Assembly (NCBI GenBank): GCA_020226215.1 | Contig: CM035234.1 | Location: 1,240,001 to 1,304,000, forward strand | Origin: Sindora glabra | Lineage: Eukaryota; Streptophyta; Magnoliopsida; Fabales; Fabaceae | Direction: 5' to 3' | DNA length: 64,000 nt | Part shown: positions 21,087 through 34,253 of the stretch, in pieces | Position numbering within the stretch: position 1 is the first letter of the stretch | Layout: the number at the start of each line of letters is the position of its first letter | Program-made: the position numbers and the translations under genes | Notes under the pieces: generated by a model | Database searches by the model: none | Told to the model about the DNA's origin: nothing | What the model saw: only the letters and a program-made list of their open reading frames with translations

Positions 21087-24000
21087 TCACTTTTGCTTGG
21101 CTTGCATCCAGTCAACGAAATTGTCTAGGATCAAGGGCCAGGCAAGTTCCGGATTGTAGCCATCAAAGTCCGGAAAACTTATCTGTATAAAAACAGGAAA
21201 TAGTAATAGTTTGACAACTAAAAATGAAAACCTATACTACCAACAGAAAACTGACAAGGAAGTGCATAGTTAAGTGCATCAGCATTGTAAAAAAGTAATA
21301 TAAGGACAAAGAACAGACCCAGACATGTGTGACCTTAACTATTAAACAAAGCAAGTTTGAGGCAAAAGAGATAACCTCATTGCAAAACCTAAAAAATCCC
21401 TTCCACTGATCCATGTTTATGACCTTGTAATCATTCTGAATCTGCAATATATTAGACAATCATGTAAGTATCATCTAATTTAACCATTTTCCTTACAATA
21501 GAATCAAACCAGCTAACCTTTAGTTCTTTACAGAAGCAGAACACAAGAATCTATCAGTCTACTTCATATGAGCTTTGGCCAGAGGAAGAGCATGATAGTA
21601 ACCATAGAACTGGCTCAACTTACTGATTTCTTCTCTCTCATTTTAATAACTCTTTTTAAAGACAAAGAAGTGAATAAGGAAAAGAAAAAGGGGAAGGTAA
21701 TAATAATACCCATAGCATGCAGCACAGAAGTTTATTATTTGGTACTTGGTAGTCTTAAGCTATAAATCATCAGGCCTCGAGCATGCCTTACTAACTATTG
21801 TAAAGCCACCCAAAAGCTATGTTTTTCCACAAAAACAGCAAAAAAAATTTTAATATCTCTGTTTTGTTGAAAAACAACTTCCATAGGAAAATCTCATTTG
21901 TTTGTATATAATTAAGACTTCCATGTTAGCTATATACCTTATGATTAACAAAATAATACATGGTGTTTTGGTAGCAGAGGAAAAAACTTCTTCTATGACA
22001 TAGTAGTGGCTGTTTTCCCCCACATTTCTCACATGTAACATTGAACAAATAGAACATTTTTTGTAACTTTAATACTTTGTAACTATAAATAAAATAAATG
22101 AGACTATTCATACGAAAAAAATATTTTTTTGACAAAACAAAGCAAGCCTATGAATATTATAGAAGTATAAATAGGAGGCAACTAATCTAAGAACAAATGA
22201 AGCTCAAGGTTATTTAAGCTCCTTCACTGACATGAGATTTTTAAATTTGTGCACTCTGTTGATCAAAACCTCAAATATCATAAACTTATAAACTTAAGGG
22301 AAACAATAATAATGCAACACTTGATTACTAACCTTCAAATATTCCACAAATGAGTTGACCTGGGCAGGAAATTGGGAACCCAGTACAAGAGTAAGTAATT
22401 CACAAATGCTCTCAATGTCAATACTTTTCTGTTTCTCCTCTGAAAAAATTTCAAATTTATGTATAAGGCCAGTGTAGTACGAGAGAGAGAGAGAAGGCAT
22501 GAACGTGCTAAGATGAAGTTGCAGAAAATCACATCATACTTTACCTGTTAAACAATACCGAAAAGCATAAGCATAGAAATCTGAAAAGTTTGATCGCCTC
22601 TGGACCTTTATATGACAAATCAAATAAAAAAAGGTTAGCACTATTCTTTGCATCATCAGTACACTATGATAAAAACAACAAAAGAACATCAGTTTAACCA
22701 CCGTACCTCTTTTTCTAAATCTGGAAGTGCCTTCTTCAATTTACTTACAGTATCAGCCCTTAGCGCTTTTAGTCCTCTTCTCCATTCATCCTGAATGGAC
22801 AAACAGAAAAATCAAAACAAAGCTAAATGGTTGTGTACATAATATAACAAAAGAAGAAGTACATGCAAGTTTAATTGTTAGAATATGTGTGATGTACTGA
22901 GATAACTCCAACAGAAGACATATAAAATGGGCTTTGATAGATATATCAAACCTTACCAAGGTGAAATACCCTTGCTTCTCAGCTTTCATTTTCCTGCACA
23001 GGTAGTCTCCATCAGTTCCAAACACAAGTAAGGTGAAAACACAAGAATGAGGAATTCCATGTTTACAAGAATAGCTTACCATGCAAGCATCAAGATCCGA
23101 ACATCAGTATGATCAATCTCCATATCTGCACATAGTGTTTCAATTCCTTCTGGGCTGCATAAAAGGTAAAGTCAATGAATTCACCTTCACATTTTAGAGA
23201 TATCAGCCACCTCATTCTAGAATTATTTGCCATTTAGAATATTAAATTTCCAGGAGACTTCGAATGTGAATATGAAGTTCAAATGTTATATAAGTCCAAA
23301 GCAACAAACCAAACACATACTGTAGTGAAGTATGCAGATTATAAGAAATATTTCAACAATATATTCTCTTTCTCTATATCTGCTAGCTTTGATTTTTAAA
23401 TAGGGGAACAATCACATTATTAGTGAATAGGAAGAAGAGTGAAAATTTTGCTAATAAATTGATAGTTGATGCCTAAGTGATTTTAAATGGCATAAAAAAT
23501 TGATTAGATTATATTTCTTTAGGTCAATAATCCATTGCTTCCTTAATATATATTAAAAAAATATCAAAATCCAAATTTATAATGGATACTTGCTAGCACA
23601 AAAGGAAAGTGAATCGGAGATGAATCGTGCATGAAATGTAAAGAATTGATGCTAAACCCAACATCTAAAATTAAAAAAAAAAAAAGGGTAAGAAATCACC
23701 AATTTGATTCTTCTTTGATATGAATCAAGAAGTATCTATCAAGTATTAGAATCCAACACCAGTGCGATACTGGTTCTTCACCATTAATGGAGAAGTGGTG
23801 CTTCATAGACTTTCTCATTCTTCTTTTACGGAAAATGTATCTGGCTAATTTCTAATTCATACACTATGCTGTTAACGCAACCAAAATTCTTCATTTGATA
23901 TTAGTTCTTCAATTTTCTGTTCACATGCATGATGGCAACATTGACAGTTTGTTTGGAAGATTGGGGAAAGGAAGGGGAAGAGAGAAGAATGGAGCATAAG

Positions 24001-25548
24001 CATTTTATTTTCAGTAAATTTTTTGGAAATTTGGCCCCATTCACCTCTCTCTCTTTTGTTCCCCCAAGTGGGCATAGGAGCTTTAATATAAGGGTGGGTT
24101 TGGAGGAAAAGAAAGAAAATTTGAAAGGACAGAGACAGATGTCATGGAGAACTTCAACCATTTCTTTTCTCTCCTAAAGGCACCAACCTTAGCATGAGTG
24201 CTAATCTATATATTCCTCACATGATCAGCCCCTTGGAGTCCTTTGATGATAGTGGATTCAATTATTTGCCTACGATTACATCTAAAGCATTTTCACTACA
24301 CTTTTATTAAGGCCATCTTGTCATTTTCTCCATACATCAATAAACCCAAGTGGACCAGTTAAGCACTATTGATGAAACTCTGCTATGACATTTTTTCTAC
24401 AGTAATTAAAATGGGAAGAAACTTTTGCCCACATCCCATCAGAAATGAAAATAGTATGTAATTTCAAGTCCTGAATTTGAACTAATAAAATAAAAATTGC
24501 ATCATATTATTTAAATAACTGAACTTAAGTGCAAATTGAATTGCAGAAAACAAAATATAGAGGGAGGAAGCATACTTACTCAATCATACCGGAAGACCCA
24601 TTGGCATAGGTATAAAATAGACTATCAATTCGTTCTGATTCTTTTGAACTGGCTTTACTTGAAGCTGAAAAAGGTTTTGATTTGACGATTAAAAACAACT
24701 GAAAAACGGGTGCAACTGAAACTGCTTGCTATATACCGATACTAGTGTAATAGCATAATGGCATAAACAAACAATACAGAAGTGTGCCGGAAGGAGAAGA
24801 GAGATAAAGAAACTAGTAACAGCCAACGAGACGTATCCCTTCGATCTACACAAAAGCAATAAGCCATGTGCACATACAAAATCTCAGCTTTTCATCTTTC
24901 ACACTTCACCATACTAGTAATAGTATATACATAGTCATGAAAGAAGACCCCCTAATAGCATTCAATTAATATCAATAAAACTACACGAAGCCTTGCCGGA
25001 TCACTCTCTGCATTGCACCACGGACTACACCACCGAGATATAAACAGAGAAGAGATAGTAACCAAAGCCTCTCCACAGACATAGATTTAAAAGACTAGAA
25101 TGAACATAACTGTAATGCTAAACAAGAGGAAAAACAATAAATACAATATTTTTATTTCTTCATTAATTATTAAAAAAAAATATTCAGTTTTGTACTTAAA
25201 CTAGATGGCATTTCAGTTAATGGAGATACTAACAAGCTGTGCTTCTAAGATTACTATTGATCAGTGGAAGGTTCGCAGTCATCAATATACTATCCACAGA
25301 ACAAAAAAACTGCACTTAATATAAGCTTTTGACAAAACAAAATTATAATTATTACATAAAATGCCATTCCAGAACAAACATGATGATTCCTTAAACAAGC
25401 TTTAGCAATTAAAAGATTTCGAAAAATAAAAGAAATTAAAACTGGGAAATCAAATGAAAGTACCGGAGCGGAAGAGATCCGCTGCCGAGGAGTTAACGGA
25501 GGCTGTTGAATTGGATTGACCCGTTTTTTTAGATGCCGAGCGACGCAT
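21087..25548 (-). CDS. DCN1-like protein (defective in cullin neddylation)
   Basis: Nine exons on the minus strand: 25,548-25,464; 24,664-24,580; 23,154-23,080; 22,993-22,957; 22,790-22,707; 22,605-22,545; 22,439-22,333; 21,441-21,376; 21,182-21,087. They total 696 nt and 231 residues, with GT-AG borders and kept phase throughout. A short Ser/Lys/Arg-rich N-terminus (MRRSASKKTGQSN) precedes the PONY/DCUN1 domain, about residues 40-228. The domain has the EF-hand-like SLFYTYANGSSGMIDPEGIE, then MEIDHTDVRILMLAWKM, GYFTLDEWRRGLKAL, FYAYAFRYCLTEEKQKSIDI, MDQWKGFFRFCNEISF, and ends LAWPLILDNFVDWMQAKQK. DCN1 proteins act as scaffold-type E3 ligases that promote transfer of NEDD8 (RUB in plants) from the E2 to cullins, activating SCF-type ubiquitin ligases. 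There is no N-terminal UBA domain, as in the short plant paralogues. The gene is complete. Start: first ATG in a leader-like GC-richer region. Confidence 0.95.
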
Positions 25549-26262
25549 CTTCAATAGGAACTCCAGAGGGAAAGCTTTGAAAGAGAACGATTTAGAATCG
25601 GGAGGCGAGCGAGCAAGCGGAGAATTGCCGTCGCTCGAAATCCGATAGGAACGCCAAATTGAAGAGACAGAACCTAAAGAGAAAGTCTTGGATTCGTGAC
25701 GGAGAGAGAGAGACCGTGTGCGAGATATGGTTTTGTTTATAAGTTGGTCTTGTTCGTGGGGTCTCTCACTCTCCTTGAGGTTGAGGATGATGACGTGGAT
25801 TTTTCTTTCTTTTTTTTTTTTCAAATGGCATGTCAATGAATTTTCCCATACCTCAGTTAGATTTGAACGTATCCCAATACTATCGACTGCTTTTGAGAAA
25901 ATTCACCAAATTTATTATGGGAAAAATACCGCGACCTATAATAGAAATAAAAAAAATCAATCATTTAAAATTATATACAATTCTTTCAATTATTTATAAA
26001 AATTATTATTTTAATAAAAAATTTTAAGCGATAATTTTTTTTCAAATGAGACAAGCACCAATAAAGAGCTTTTTAAAAATTTAAATATTTATTTATTAAT
26101 AAATAAAATTCATATAAAATTTAATCAATATATTTTTTTATTAAATCAATAACCTTTTAAAGGTTATTTAATTCGCTTCAATTGTATGAAAAATCCTATT
26201 TCTTAAGAAATAGAAAGGAGATAAGTTGTTTGGTTGACCATTATTTAGTAAATTGGAGGAAA
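25549..26262. other. DCN1-like promoter and AT-rich spacer
   Basis: The first 200 bp are GC-richer and contain a GA run (about 25,700-25,713) that probably lies in the leader of the minus-strand gene. From 25,880 on it is AT-rich with no gene. Confidence 0.5.
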
Positions 26263-26265
26263 TAA

Positions 26266-26809
26266 GGCTTTGTTTCGTACAATTAGCTGATAAGTTAACT
26301 AATAATTGGTAAGTTAATTAAAATATTTCATAAAATTAACTGTTGAACTAACTGAAATTATAAAATGACATAAAAAGATATATTAATAGAAATATATAAT
26401 TAAAATAATTTTTATTTATTTAAAAATAAAATTATATTAATATAATTAAAAATTTTAAAATAAAAGTATAGTTTCTAATATTTTATAAATTTATATATTT
26501 ATTTACTTATATAATTTTTATTTTATTATTTATTATAAAATTATAATTACTTAAAATATAATTAATTATATTTTATAAAAATTATTTAATTTTTTATTAT
26601 AAAAAGTATGAATTATAAATTAATAAAAAGAATAAGGATAGATTTGAAAAGAATTTAAAAAAGAAGTAACTTTATGTAACTTATTAAATCAGAACTTATA
26701 ACTTATAACTTATTGAAAGTTAGTTTATAACTTATTGAAAGTTAGTTTATAACTTATTAATCAAGTCAATAAGTTATAAATTAACTTATTTGTCGCACGA
26801 AATGGAGCC
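26266..26809. mobile_element. Harbinger/Tourist-like MITE (544 bp, TAA target duplication)
   Basis: The left terminus is GGCTTTGTTTCGTACAATTA. The right terminus, on the opposite strand, is GGCTCCATTTCGTGCGACAA. These imperfect inverted ends are followed by shared ATAAGTTAA text. The element is flanked on both sides by TAA (26,263-26,265 and 26,810-26,812), the usual 3-bp duplication of PIF/Harbinger transposons. There is no coding capacity. The subterminal sequence has three repeats of 'agtttataacttatt'-type text near the right end. Confidence 0.7.
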
Positions 26810-26812
26810 TAA

Positions 26813-27960
26813 GACTTCTTAAGAAATCCTACTTCTCTTAATATGGGAAATAACTTACCCACCTCCTTTTTAAGTAAGTTTTATTTTTTATATTATTTAT
26901 GGATATAATGATAAAATTATCCTAATTAAATTTAATTAAAAATAATTAAAATTTATTAATTTATATTATAATAATATTAAAGATATAGTAGTCATTTTAT
27001 TAACACTTTCTAATATATTTAAAATTAGATTAAATAAAATATAAAAAATTATTTCCTAGAAAATATTATTTGTTATATATCAATCAAATAATTTTGAATA
27101 CTTTCCAAAAAATTTATATAGGAAGTTATTTTCTTAAAAATTTAATTTCTTACAAAAAGTTATTTTTTATGCAAATTAAATGATTCTTTAATATTATAAA
27201 GTTTCTCAAACATGCATTAAAGCATTACATGTATTTGTTCAACTTCATATGGTATAATCTAGGAACAATATATAATTTACATGAGTCAAAAAGTTATCAT
27301 AATCAAAGTGAGGGGCTATTTACGGTGTCTATTGAAAATCAAGAGTTCCAAAACTCATAGCAAATGGCTATTATTGATAAAACCATGTGTAAAGAGCTAT
27401 AATTCATTGAAACCTTAAAAAATTGTGAAAGTCCCCCCCCCCCCGGTTGGTTCGGTGTGTTTCCTTCATCGGTTTCATTCGACTCCTTATGGTCATCGAA
27501 GGATTGGTAATAATGGATCTCACTATTAAATCATCAGTTCTTATGAGGCTTTATGATTACACTAGAAAAGCCAATTCTTAAAAACATCATCAATTGCAAC
27601 AGCATTTCATGAATGTATTTCAATACTATTTTTCTAAAAAAATCATAATCCCATTCAAATTAAATATTAATTTTTTAAATCCTTTAACAATTGGCGCTGA
27701 ATTTAAAAGGGACCTTAGGTGTAGTTAGAATAAAAAAATAGGAGCAATATTATTGATTTTTAAATGGGGTTATTGATATCAAAATCAAATATCGAATATG
27801 TTGGCACAATATTAAAGACATTATTTTACAGCGGTTGAGGAAAAAATTTTAGCTTTGAGATTTAATTATAAATAGATAAAATTTTATTTAGGTGCATATA
27901 AAAAAGTTACAATTATTTTAAAATTTTATAATTTTTTAATAATTTTGATGCAAAATATAG
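26813..27960. other. AT-rich intergenic DNA
   Basis: No coding frames. It contains a run of 12 C at about 27,434-27,445, striking in this AT-rich setting. Sequence on either side of the Harbinger-like MITE (aaatcctatttcttaagaaa before it, acttcttaagaaatcctact after it) looks like two inverted copies, so the MITE may have landed inside an older inverted-repeat element. Confidence 0.4.
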
Positions 27961-27964
27961 TAAT

Positions 27965-28548
27965 CCTTTTTTAAAAAATTAAAAATTCAAAAAATATTAA
28001 ACAAAATTATACAAATCTATTTATAAAAGTTATAACACACAACCTATTCAATTTTTTTTTCAAAAAAATGCTACAATACAAATTCATAAAACTGGTAAAA
28101 AGATAACTAATTTAATAAAATTGTTCATGTATATACATAATTTTATAGAGAAATATAATGGATTTATTGTAAAAACACAAAATGATAAAATTAAAATAAA
28201 TAATAAATAAGTAGAAATTCTGTGGTACAATTTTATTATGTGTGTAATGTAAATAAGTAATATTTTTACAAAATTTAAAAATATTAAATAAAATTATACA
28301 AGTCTATTTATAAAAGTTATAACGCATAAGCTATTTAGATTTTTTTTAAAAAAATTCTATAATACAAATTTATAAATTTGGTAAAAAGATAAGTAATTTA
28401 ATAAAATTGTTCATGTGTATACATACTTTTATCGACATGTATAACGGATTCATTGCAAAAACATGAAATAATAAAATTAAAATAAATAATGAATGAGTAG
28501 AAATTCTATGGTACAATTTTATTATGTGTGTAATATACATAAGTAAAA
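27965..28548. repeat. 287-bp tandem duplication
   Basis: Two adjacent, roughly 85-90% similar copies. Matching landmarks are attatacaaatctatttata at 28,006 and attatacaagtctatttata at 28,293. Both continue through ttataataaa-type text to caattttattatgtgtgtaa. They have no coding potential and are probably a duplicated piece of an old repeat. Confidence 0.75.
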
Positions 28549-29699
28549 ATGAATTATATTGCAAGTAGTATTTTTCTCAAAATAAAATTAGAGTTAGATA
28601 GAAGTTAGAAGAATATTTTATAAGTTATATAATTTTTTTCAATTAAGTGGATCCAACTCCTTTAAAATATAAGATATATTTTAAAAAGTAAAGTATAACA
28701 TTATAATTCTTGATAAGAAAAGTAATGGTTCAAAATTAAAAAAACCTAATTAAAAAATTAATTTTTAAATTTATAACTACTCACTCCTTTGATTTTCTTA
28801 TAAATAGTTTAAATATTTCACTTCACCTTTTAAAGTGCATTTTATACTAAATGAGTCCGATTCCTATCAAATATATGCTTGTTTTTATAAAGTACAATAA
28901 AATAAAAATATTCATATCTAGCAAAAAAATAGTAAGACAAAAAAAATAAAGTATAAATTATTATTATTTTTTATTTGGAGATGAATTATAATTTTACATT
29001 TCATATTTATATCTCAATCTCTTTCATAAAACTTATTCTTATAAGCTAAATATATATTTTTAAAAGTAATAACAATAATTATTTTAAAGATTTTAGGAAG
29101 GCTAGCACTATCTAATAACACACATGGGATCAAAATCACTATTGCACGTCCAACTACATTGTTGCTATCCTCTACATACATGAAATGAATTCATGGGTCA
29201 AAATGTGATTCTCTTTTTCTTAATGTTTCTATTTCTAATTTACCATCACCATCCCAAAATTTAATAATCTAGATTTTATGGCTTTCAATCAACTGTTTGT
29301 ATTATGTCAAATTACTTTAGGTTTAGCAACTCAAGGGGCACCTAAGAACTCTTCAAAAGGAATATAAAACAATAAGCAGTGAAAGACACATTGGTAACAA
29401 GGTGATTTTAATATATAATCTTCAATATAATGTCCAAAGCATTAACCATCACTTAGTGTTTTTATTCATTAAGAGTTATTTATTACATTTTCTTTATGAT
29501 TTTTTCCACTAATAAAGGACCACTTCTAAGCCTTATTCGTATGCAAAAAATGGATGGATGATGCACTTTCAACTGATTAGACTATTAATTGTGATTTGTG
29601 AAGGAAATTTTCCATTTTGAGTGGCCTATTCTATAGTCCCTACATAACCTAATCTACATAACAAACAATTGGAGACTTAAAAGGCATTGAGTCGATGGA
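28549..29699. other. Intergenic AT-rich DNA, nothing recognised
   Basis: No protein-like reading frame. The right part (29,270-29,700) may be the non-coding 3' portion or LTR of the antisense copia relic that follows, but no terminus could be placed. Confidence 0.35.
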
Positions 29700-31130
29700 C
29701 ATCTATACATCCATAAAATATTATATTACTCCTCTTTAATATCTATTTTTTCAAAGAAATGCCTTATTAAAATTTTTATTAAAAAAACCTAACTAAAATT
29801 TTAGGAAAGAGAAAGGGATTAAATAATTAGTTAATAACTGCTTCATTAAAAATATTATTGAAAAAACTCTGTGAAAAAATATTGTTAATGAAAAAATAGT
29901 AAAATGTTTGTTTAATTCCTTTTATTTAAAATGTTATTTAGAATTCTTAAGATGACATTATTCAATTTTATGAATCATGTTTTCAAATATTCACATAAAA
30001 AGTCCTTTGTGAATAAATTTGCTAGAATATCACTTAAATAGATTTATTGAACATTTATATCATCATTTTTATGAAAAAATTGCTTCATTAAAAATATTAT
30101 TAGAAAAAGACTTTGTGAAAAATATTGTTAACAAAAAAGAGTAAAATATTTGTTTAATTCCTTTTATTTAAAATGTTATTTAGAATTCTTAAGATGACAT
30201 TATCCTATTTTATGAATCAAATTTTCAAATATTGACATAGAAAGCTCCTTGTGAATAAATTTGCTAGAATATCACTTGAATAAATTTACTAAACATTTAT
30301 ATCATTGTTTTTATGAAAATCATGATGGGGAAAAAGATTTGGATAAAATATGTTCTATTATATTTTCTTTAATGTATCTTCCTTTCAATTAAGCTACATG
30401 AGCAGCAATATTTTCATGTAGTCTTATTGAAATTTCTTTATTTGAATTCAAATTATGTATTTTTCAAATATGTTAAAGTCATTGATTTTAGTTAAACACA
30501 CTCTCAACTTCTTTTATAAACTATTATTACCTTTGTATGATTTGAAAAAGTAATGATTGTAATTTGCTTTGTCAAATGTTATGATATAATAGTACCACTA
30601 AATGTAAATAAATAGTCAGTTTGAGATTAATCTCCTATATAGATTGGATAAAATTCTTGCATCTTCATAATTGAATAATTCTAGTCTAAACTTATATGAA
30701 TAACCTAATTTGATATCAATTGTTCCTCAAAGATAACAAAATATATGTTCAATTTCATTCTAATATCTAAAAATTAAAGAAAAACCATATCTTGCTAATA
30801 AACTTATTGGAAAGGCTATATTAAAATATAGGTTATTAGAAAGATACATTAGTATATTAATTGTACAAAGATATGATATTTTAGGACCAAAAAGATTTTA
30901 ACTTTCCTTTGGAAGTCAAAAGTTATCCTTTTTAACATCACATGAAAAAACAATCATCGGAATACTTATACTTATTGGATATGCTTTATTCATTTAAAGT
31001 CATATTAAAACCTTTTCAATGCAATTTGATTGATAAACAAAGATTTTACAAGATAAATCTATGATTAAGTAATTTTATTTTTATTTTTCCTTTATAATTA
31101 ATTCCTATGGGTAAGTAAGGTTATGCAATG
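29700..31130 (-). mobile_element. Ty1/copia retrotransposon relic: reverse transcriptase and RNase H, antisense
   Basis: On the minus strand, about 30,895-30,780 translates to LFGPKISYLCTINILMYLSN followed by LYFNIAFPISLLARYGF. This is a degraded form of the copia signature L-x-G-P-x-x-P-Y-x-x-A-I-G-A-L-M-Y-L-A-N...D-I-x-F-A-V-N-L-L-A-R-Y at the end of the reverse transcriptase region. Continuing, about 30,660-30,575 gives DARILSNLYRRLISN-stop-LFIYI, matching the RNase H start D-A-x-Y-L-S-D-P...Q-T-G-Y-L-F-T. Stops and frameshifts abound, so it is inactive. The 3' part (29,840-30,310) is a 242-bp tandem duplication. Confidence 0.75.
29840..30312. repeat. 242-bp tandem duplication within the copia relic
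   Basis: Copies begin at gcttcattaaaaatattatt (29,840 and 30,082) and share long runs such as attccttttatttaaaatgt and aataaatttgctagaatatc. It corresponds to the 3' end region of the copia polyprotein sequence, on the antisense strand. Confidence 0.85.
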
Positions 31131-31862
31131 ATTAATTAAAACTGGTTTAATGTTCTCCAACCAACTAGCCACTTACAACTTGCAATCATTGGCCATATTC
31201 TACTACCAAAAAATGGTTAATCAAGTAAAATTAAAAATAACATTTTGAATTATTTTTGTTCATATCAAATCAGGCAACTAACATCTTCATTAAAAATAGT
31301 ATTTTAAAATTTAGCCCAAGTATTGATATGAAAAAATTAATAAATCAAGATTAAACTAGTTCAATTAATTAAATTGATGGTCAAATCATATAATATACTA
31401 TTATATATGTACATTTATAGTAAAATTTAAGTACATAATTTTAATTATTTATGTTCCATTAAATATGAATATTACTAGATTTTTGTTAAGAATTGTGATA
31501 GAATAATTGATTCATTAAAAAAATCATGAAATAATGAAACTTATGATTAAATATATTATATTATTAATGATTTATAAGATTAGTTATATTATATTATTAG
31601 ATGAAATGTTATTATATATATATATATTGCGAAGAAAGTTAATATTAATTATTAAGAGAACAATACTAACGATTGTTAATCTATCTTCAAGTAGTAAAAG
31701 TGTTTTAGTTTCATTAAAATGTCTATTGTTTGATTTTCCCTAAATACACTTTTTACTATATAGTTACTAACTAGGTGGATTAGGTTGATTGGTTTTGACC
31801 AGGTTAGCTAGGTTTCATTAAGTATGACTAAGTTAAAGTGGGTCAACAAATAATCATGTTTT
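31131..31862. other. Intergenic AT-rich DNA
   Basis: No gene recognised. The 69-codon open frame at 31,534-31,743 is Ile/Leu/Tyr-rich, as expected from translated AT-rich DNA, and is not accepted as coding. Confidence 0.45.
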
Positions 31863-33469
31863 ATGATAAAGTTCAGTTTATATGTCTAATCGACCTACAC
31901 AAGCTAACTAATCTAACCATTCGAGTTGGGTAAAATTTAATGGTAAAAAAATGTTATGATCCTATCATAACATTAAGTATTTAAGTCAAGTTAAACCTAA
32001 CTAACCAATAGTCTAATTCTATGATATAATTTAGCTTGTATACCTAATCAAGTCACTTAGGCTAGCCAATCTAATTGGTTCACTACAAAAAATTAGTTAT
32101 TTTGTGGCATTTTTAAATGGATTTATTAGCAGTTTAAAACTGCCACTAAAGGGTTTTTTGGCACACTTGGAAATGTCATAAAAAGGAGTGCCACAAATGC
32201 AATGCTGGCATTTCCTACTTAACCACAAGAATGACCACCCCCATTTCTCATTTTCATTTTGTTAGAGTTTCAAACTACCACTAAAGGTCATTGGAAGTAT
32301 GATGCTATTTTGCCTTTTTGTCATTTTCAAATTGCTACAATGTTAACCTTTGTTTGTTTCCATTTTAGTTTGTGACTACTATAAAATCTTCAAATTCTTT
32401 GTAATATTTTTTATTTATTGGCATTTTTAAATTGCCACCAAGGATTTTTTTTCTTATTATTGCTATTGGGTATTTAGAATTTTAAAGTTATATTTAATAG
32501 AACTATTGAACCTACATTCCTAATAAAAATAACATAATATTCAACATATTAAGACAGTAAAAAAATGGTAATTATTCAAAGGCACATTCATTGTAAAAAT
32601 AACATCATAATATTTAACATCCTAAAAAATACAAACATGTGTTTCCATTAGTATAATGGCAAATTTATGGTAAAGTACAAATTCATGTTAAGGATTTTCT
32701 CTAAAACAATATACTAAAAAATGAATATAACTTCAAGCAAATTTTTGCCAAAAGCAACATATAAAAACTCAGTATGTTTCCAAAAAGGATCCACAAGCTA
32801 TTGAAAATGCCTTTAGTTCTCATGGAACACTATTGCTAGTTAAAGAGGATTTTCTTACCTGTATCGATACAGTTAGTCAACTCTCCTAATATGAAGCAAA
32901 AGAGACAAAGATTTAGAAAAATATCACATGATATCTAGAAAGTGCAAGAAAAGATATTATATTAAGTAAAAAAATATTATAGTGCAATACAAAATATGAT
33001 AATGCAATATCTGCATTGCTATGGTTCTATAGATTATATTAAGCATTAAAGGTAATGTATCCTTTCCATAACCCTAAAAGCATTACAGGGGCAATGCTTA
33101 AAGAATTGATAGGAAAACACAATACCTCTTTATATTTGTAAAGTTACACCCTTCTTACATGTAATAATTACATTTTATTGCTATACCGTGGCCATTTTCA
33201 TTAAGTAGCAGTTAAGTAGTCAATATTCTTGATAAAAATCTTTAGGATATCAACTTCATTTACCCATTATGCTAAGAATAACAAGTTGTCAATCGATATA
33301 AAAAAATGTAGTTTTTATAGATAAAAGTTGAAAAAATTATGACTATGGAAACTAGCACAATAATAATTTAAAATCAAGAATTTAGTTATATATATGATCC
33401 ATTGCTGCACTTAGCACCCAAAATAAAGGTAAGATCCAAATCCTGTCACATTGTTTGCAAGCATACATG

Positions 33470-34253
33470 CATTGATTCCTAGAGCCTACCTTTCAATATA
33501 TTTTATTAGTTTTTTCTTTGTTGCTTCGCCTATTACTAACTTCCATCTAGATGTGTTACACTTCTTACATGTCTCTATATCAGCATTTTCTCCTTAATAT
33601 AACATATAATCATTAAGGTAAGCATGAATGTTGGTATACTTTATACGAAGTTTGTTTCTTAGCTTTATAGAAGGAATTTGGAATTTTTGCTTGTTCAAAG
33701 GCATCCTTTAGTAATTCTACAATCTTATTCATCGCTTTGTCACTAATTGCACACAAACATTTAATATGATACAATTTTAATAAGAAAGATAGCTTTGAAT
33801 ACTTTGTGTATCCTTCATAAAGTTCTTTATTGCCATCATTTAATAAGTCACAAAATTCTTTCGAACTTTCATTGAGACTATCACTAAGTGGTTCATGTGA
33901 TGTGCTCGACTTAATTGCATTGGGTTTAGATAGCCCATTTGTTTCAATAATAAGCTCTTCCATTGAATCTTGAGGGTGGGATGTCTTTTCTATGATAGTT
34001 AGGTCATTAGAGGGTTGCACTAAATCTAATTCCCATGGAAAACCCATAAAGTATAATCTTATGGAAATTGCTTACAAACTAAGTGATCAAACATTTCATC
34101 TCTTTTTAACCATCTCCTAAAATTGCACTTTGGACAAGGACATTTTATTTTACCTTCAATAGATCGACACTCAAATGCAAAGTCAAGGAACATTTTCAAC
34201 TCGTCCAAATATTCACTTGTATTTCATGGCATTCTTATCCAAGATTTATCCAT
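33470..34253 (-). pseudogene. Broken TNP2-type transposase, N-terminal part only
   Basis: It begins at 34,253 (minus) with MDKSWIRMP, then a TGA stop, then EYLDELKMFLDFAFECRSIE. Next comes KIKCPCPKCNFRRWLKRDEM, the transposase-associated zinc-binding domain, followed by another stop (FP-stop-DYTLWVFHG). A frameshift near 34,030 leads into an open frame (34,047-33,613) containing FCDLLNDGNKELYEGYTKYS and KLSFLLKLYHIKCL, typical of plant TNP2 proteins. A second shift at about 33,625 leads to IHAYLNDYMLY-stop-GENADIETCKKCNTSRW, another family signature. The two early stops (TGA in place of CGA and TAA in place of CAA, judged from family consensus) fit C-to-T decay of methylated DNA. The catalytic DDE part is absent, deleted toward 32,081. 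Not functional. Confidence 0.85.

Noticed and set aside
25718..26027. Two plus-strand frames upstream of the DCN1-like gene
   Set aside because: Antisense to the leader and then AT-rich spacer; no family character.
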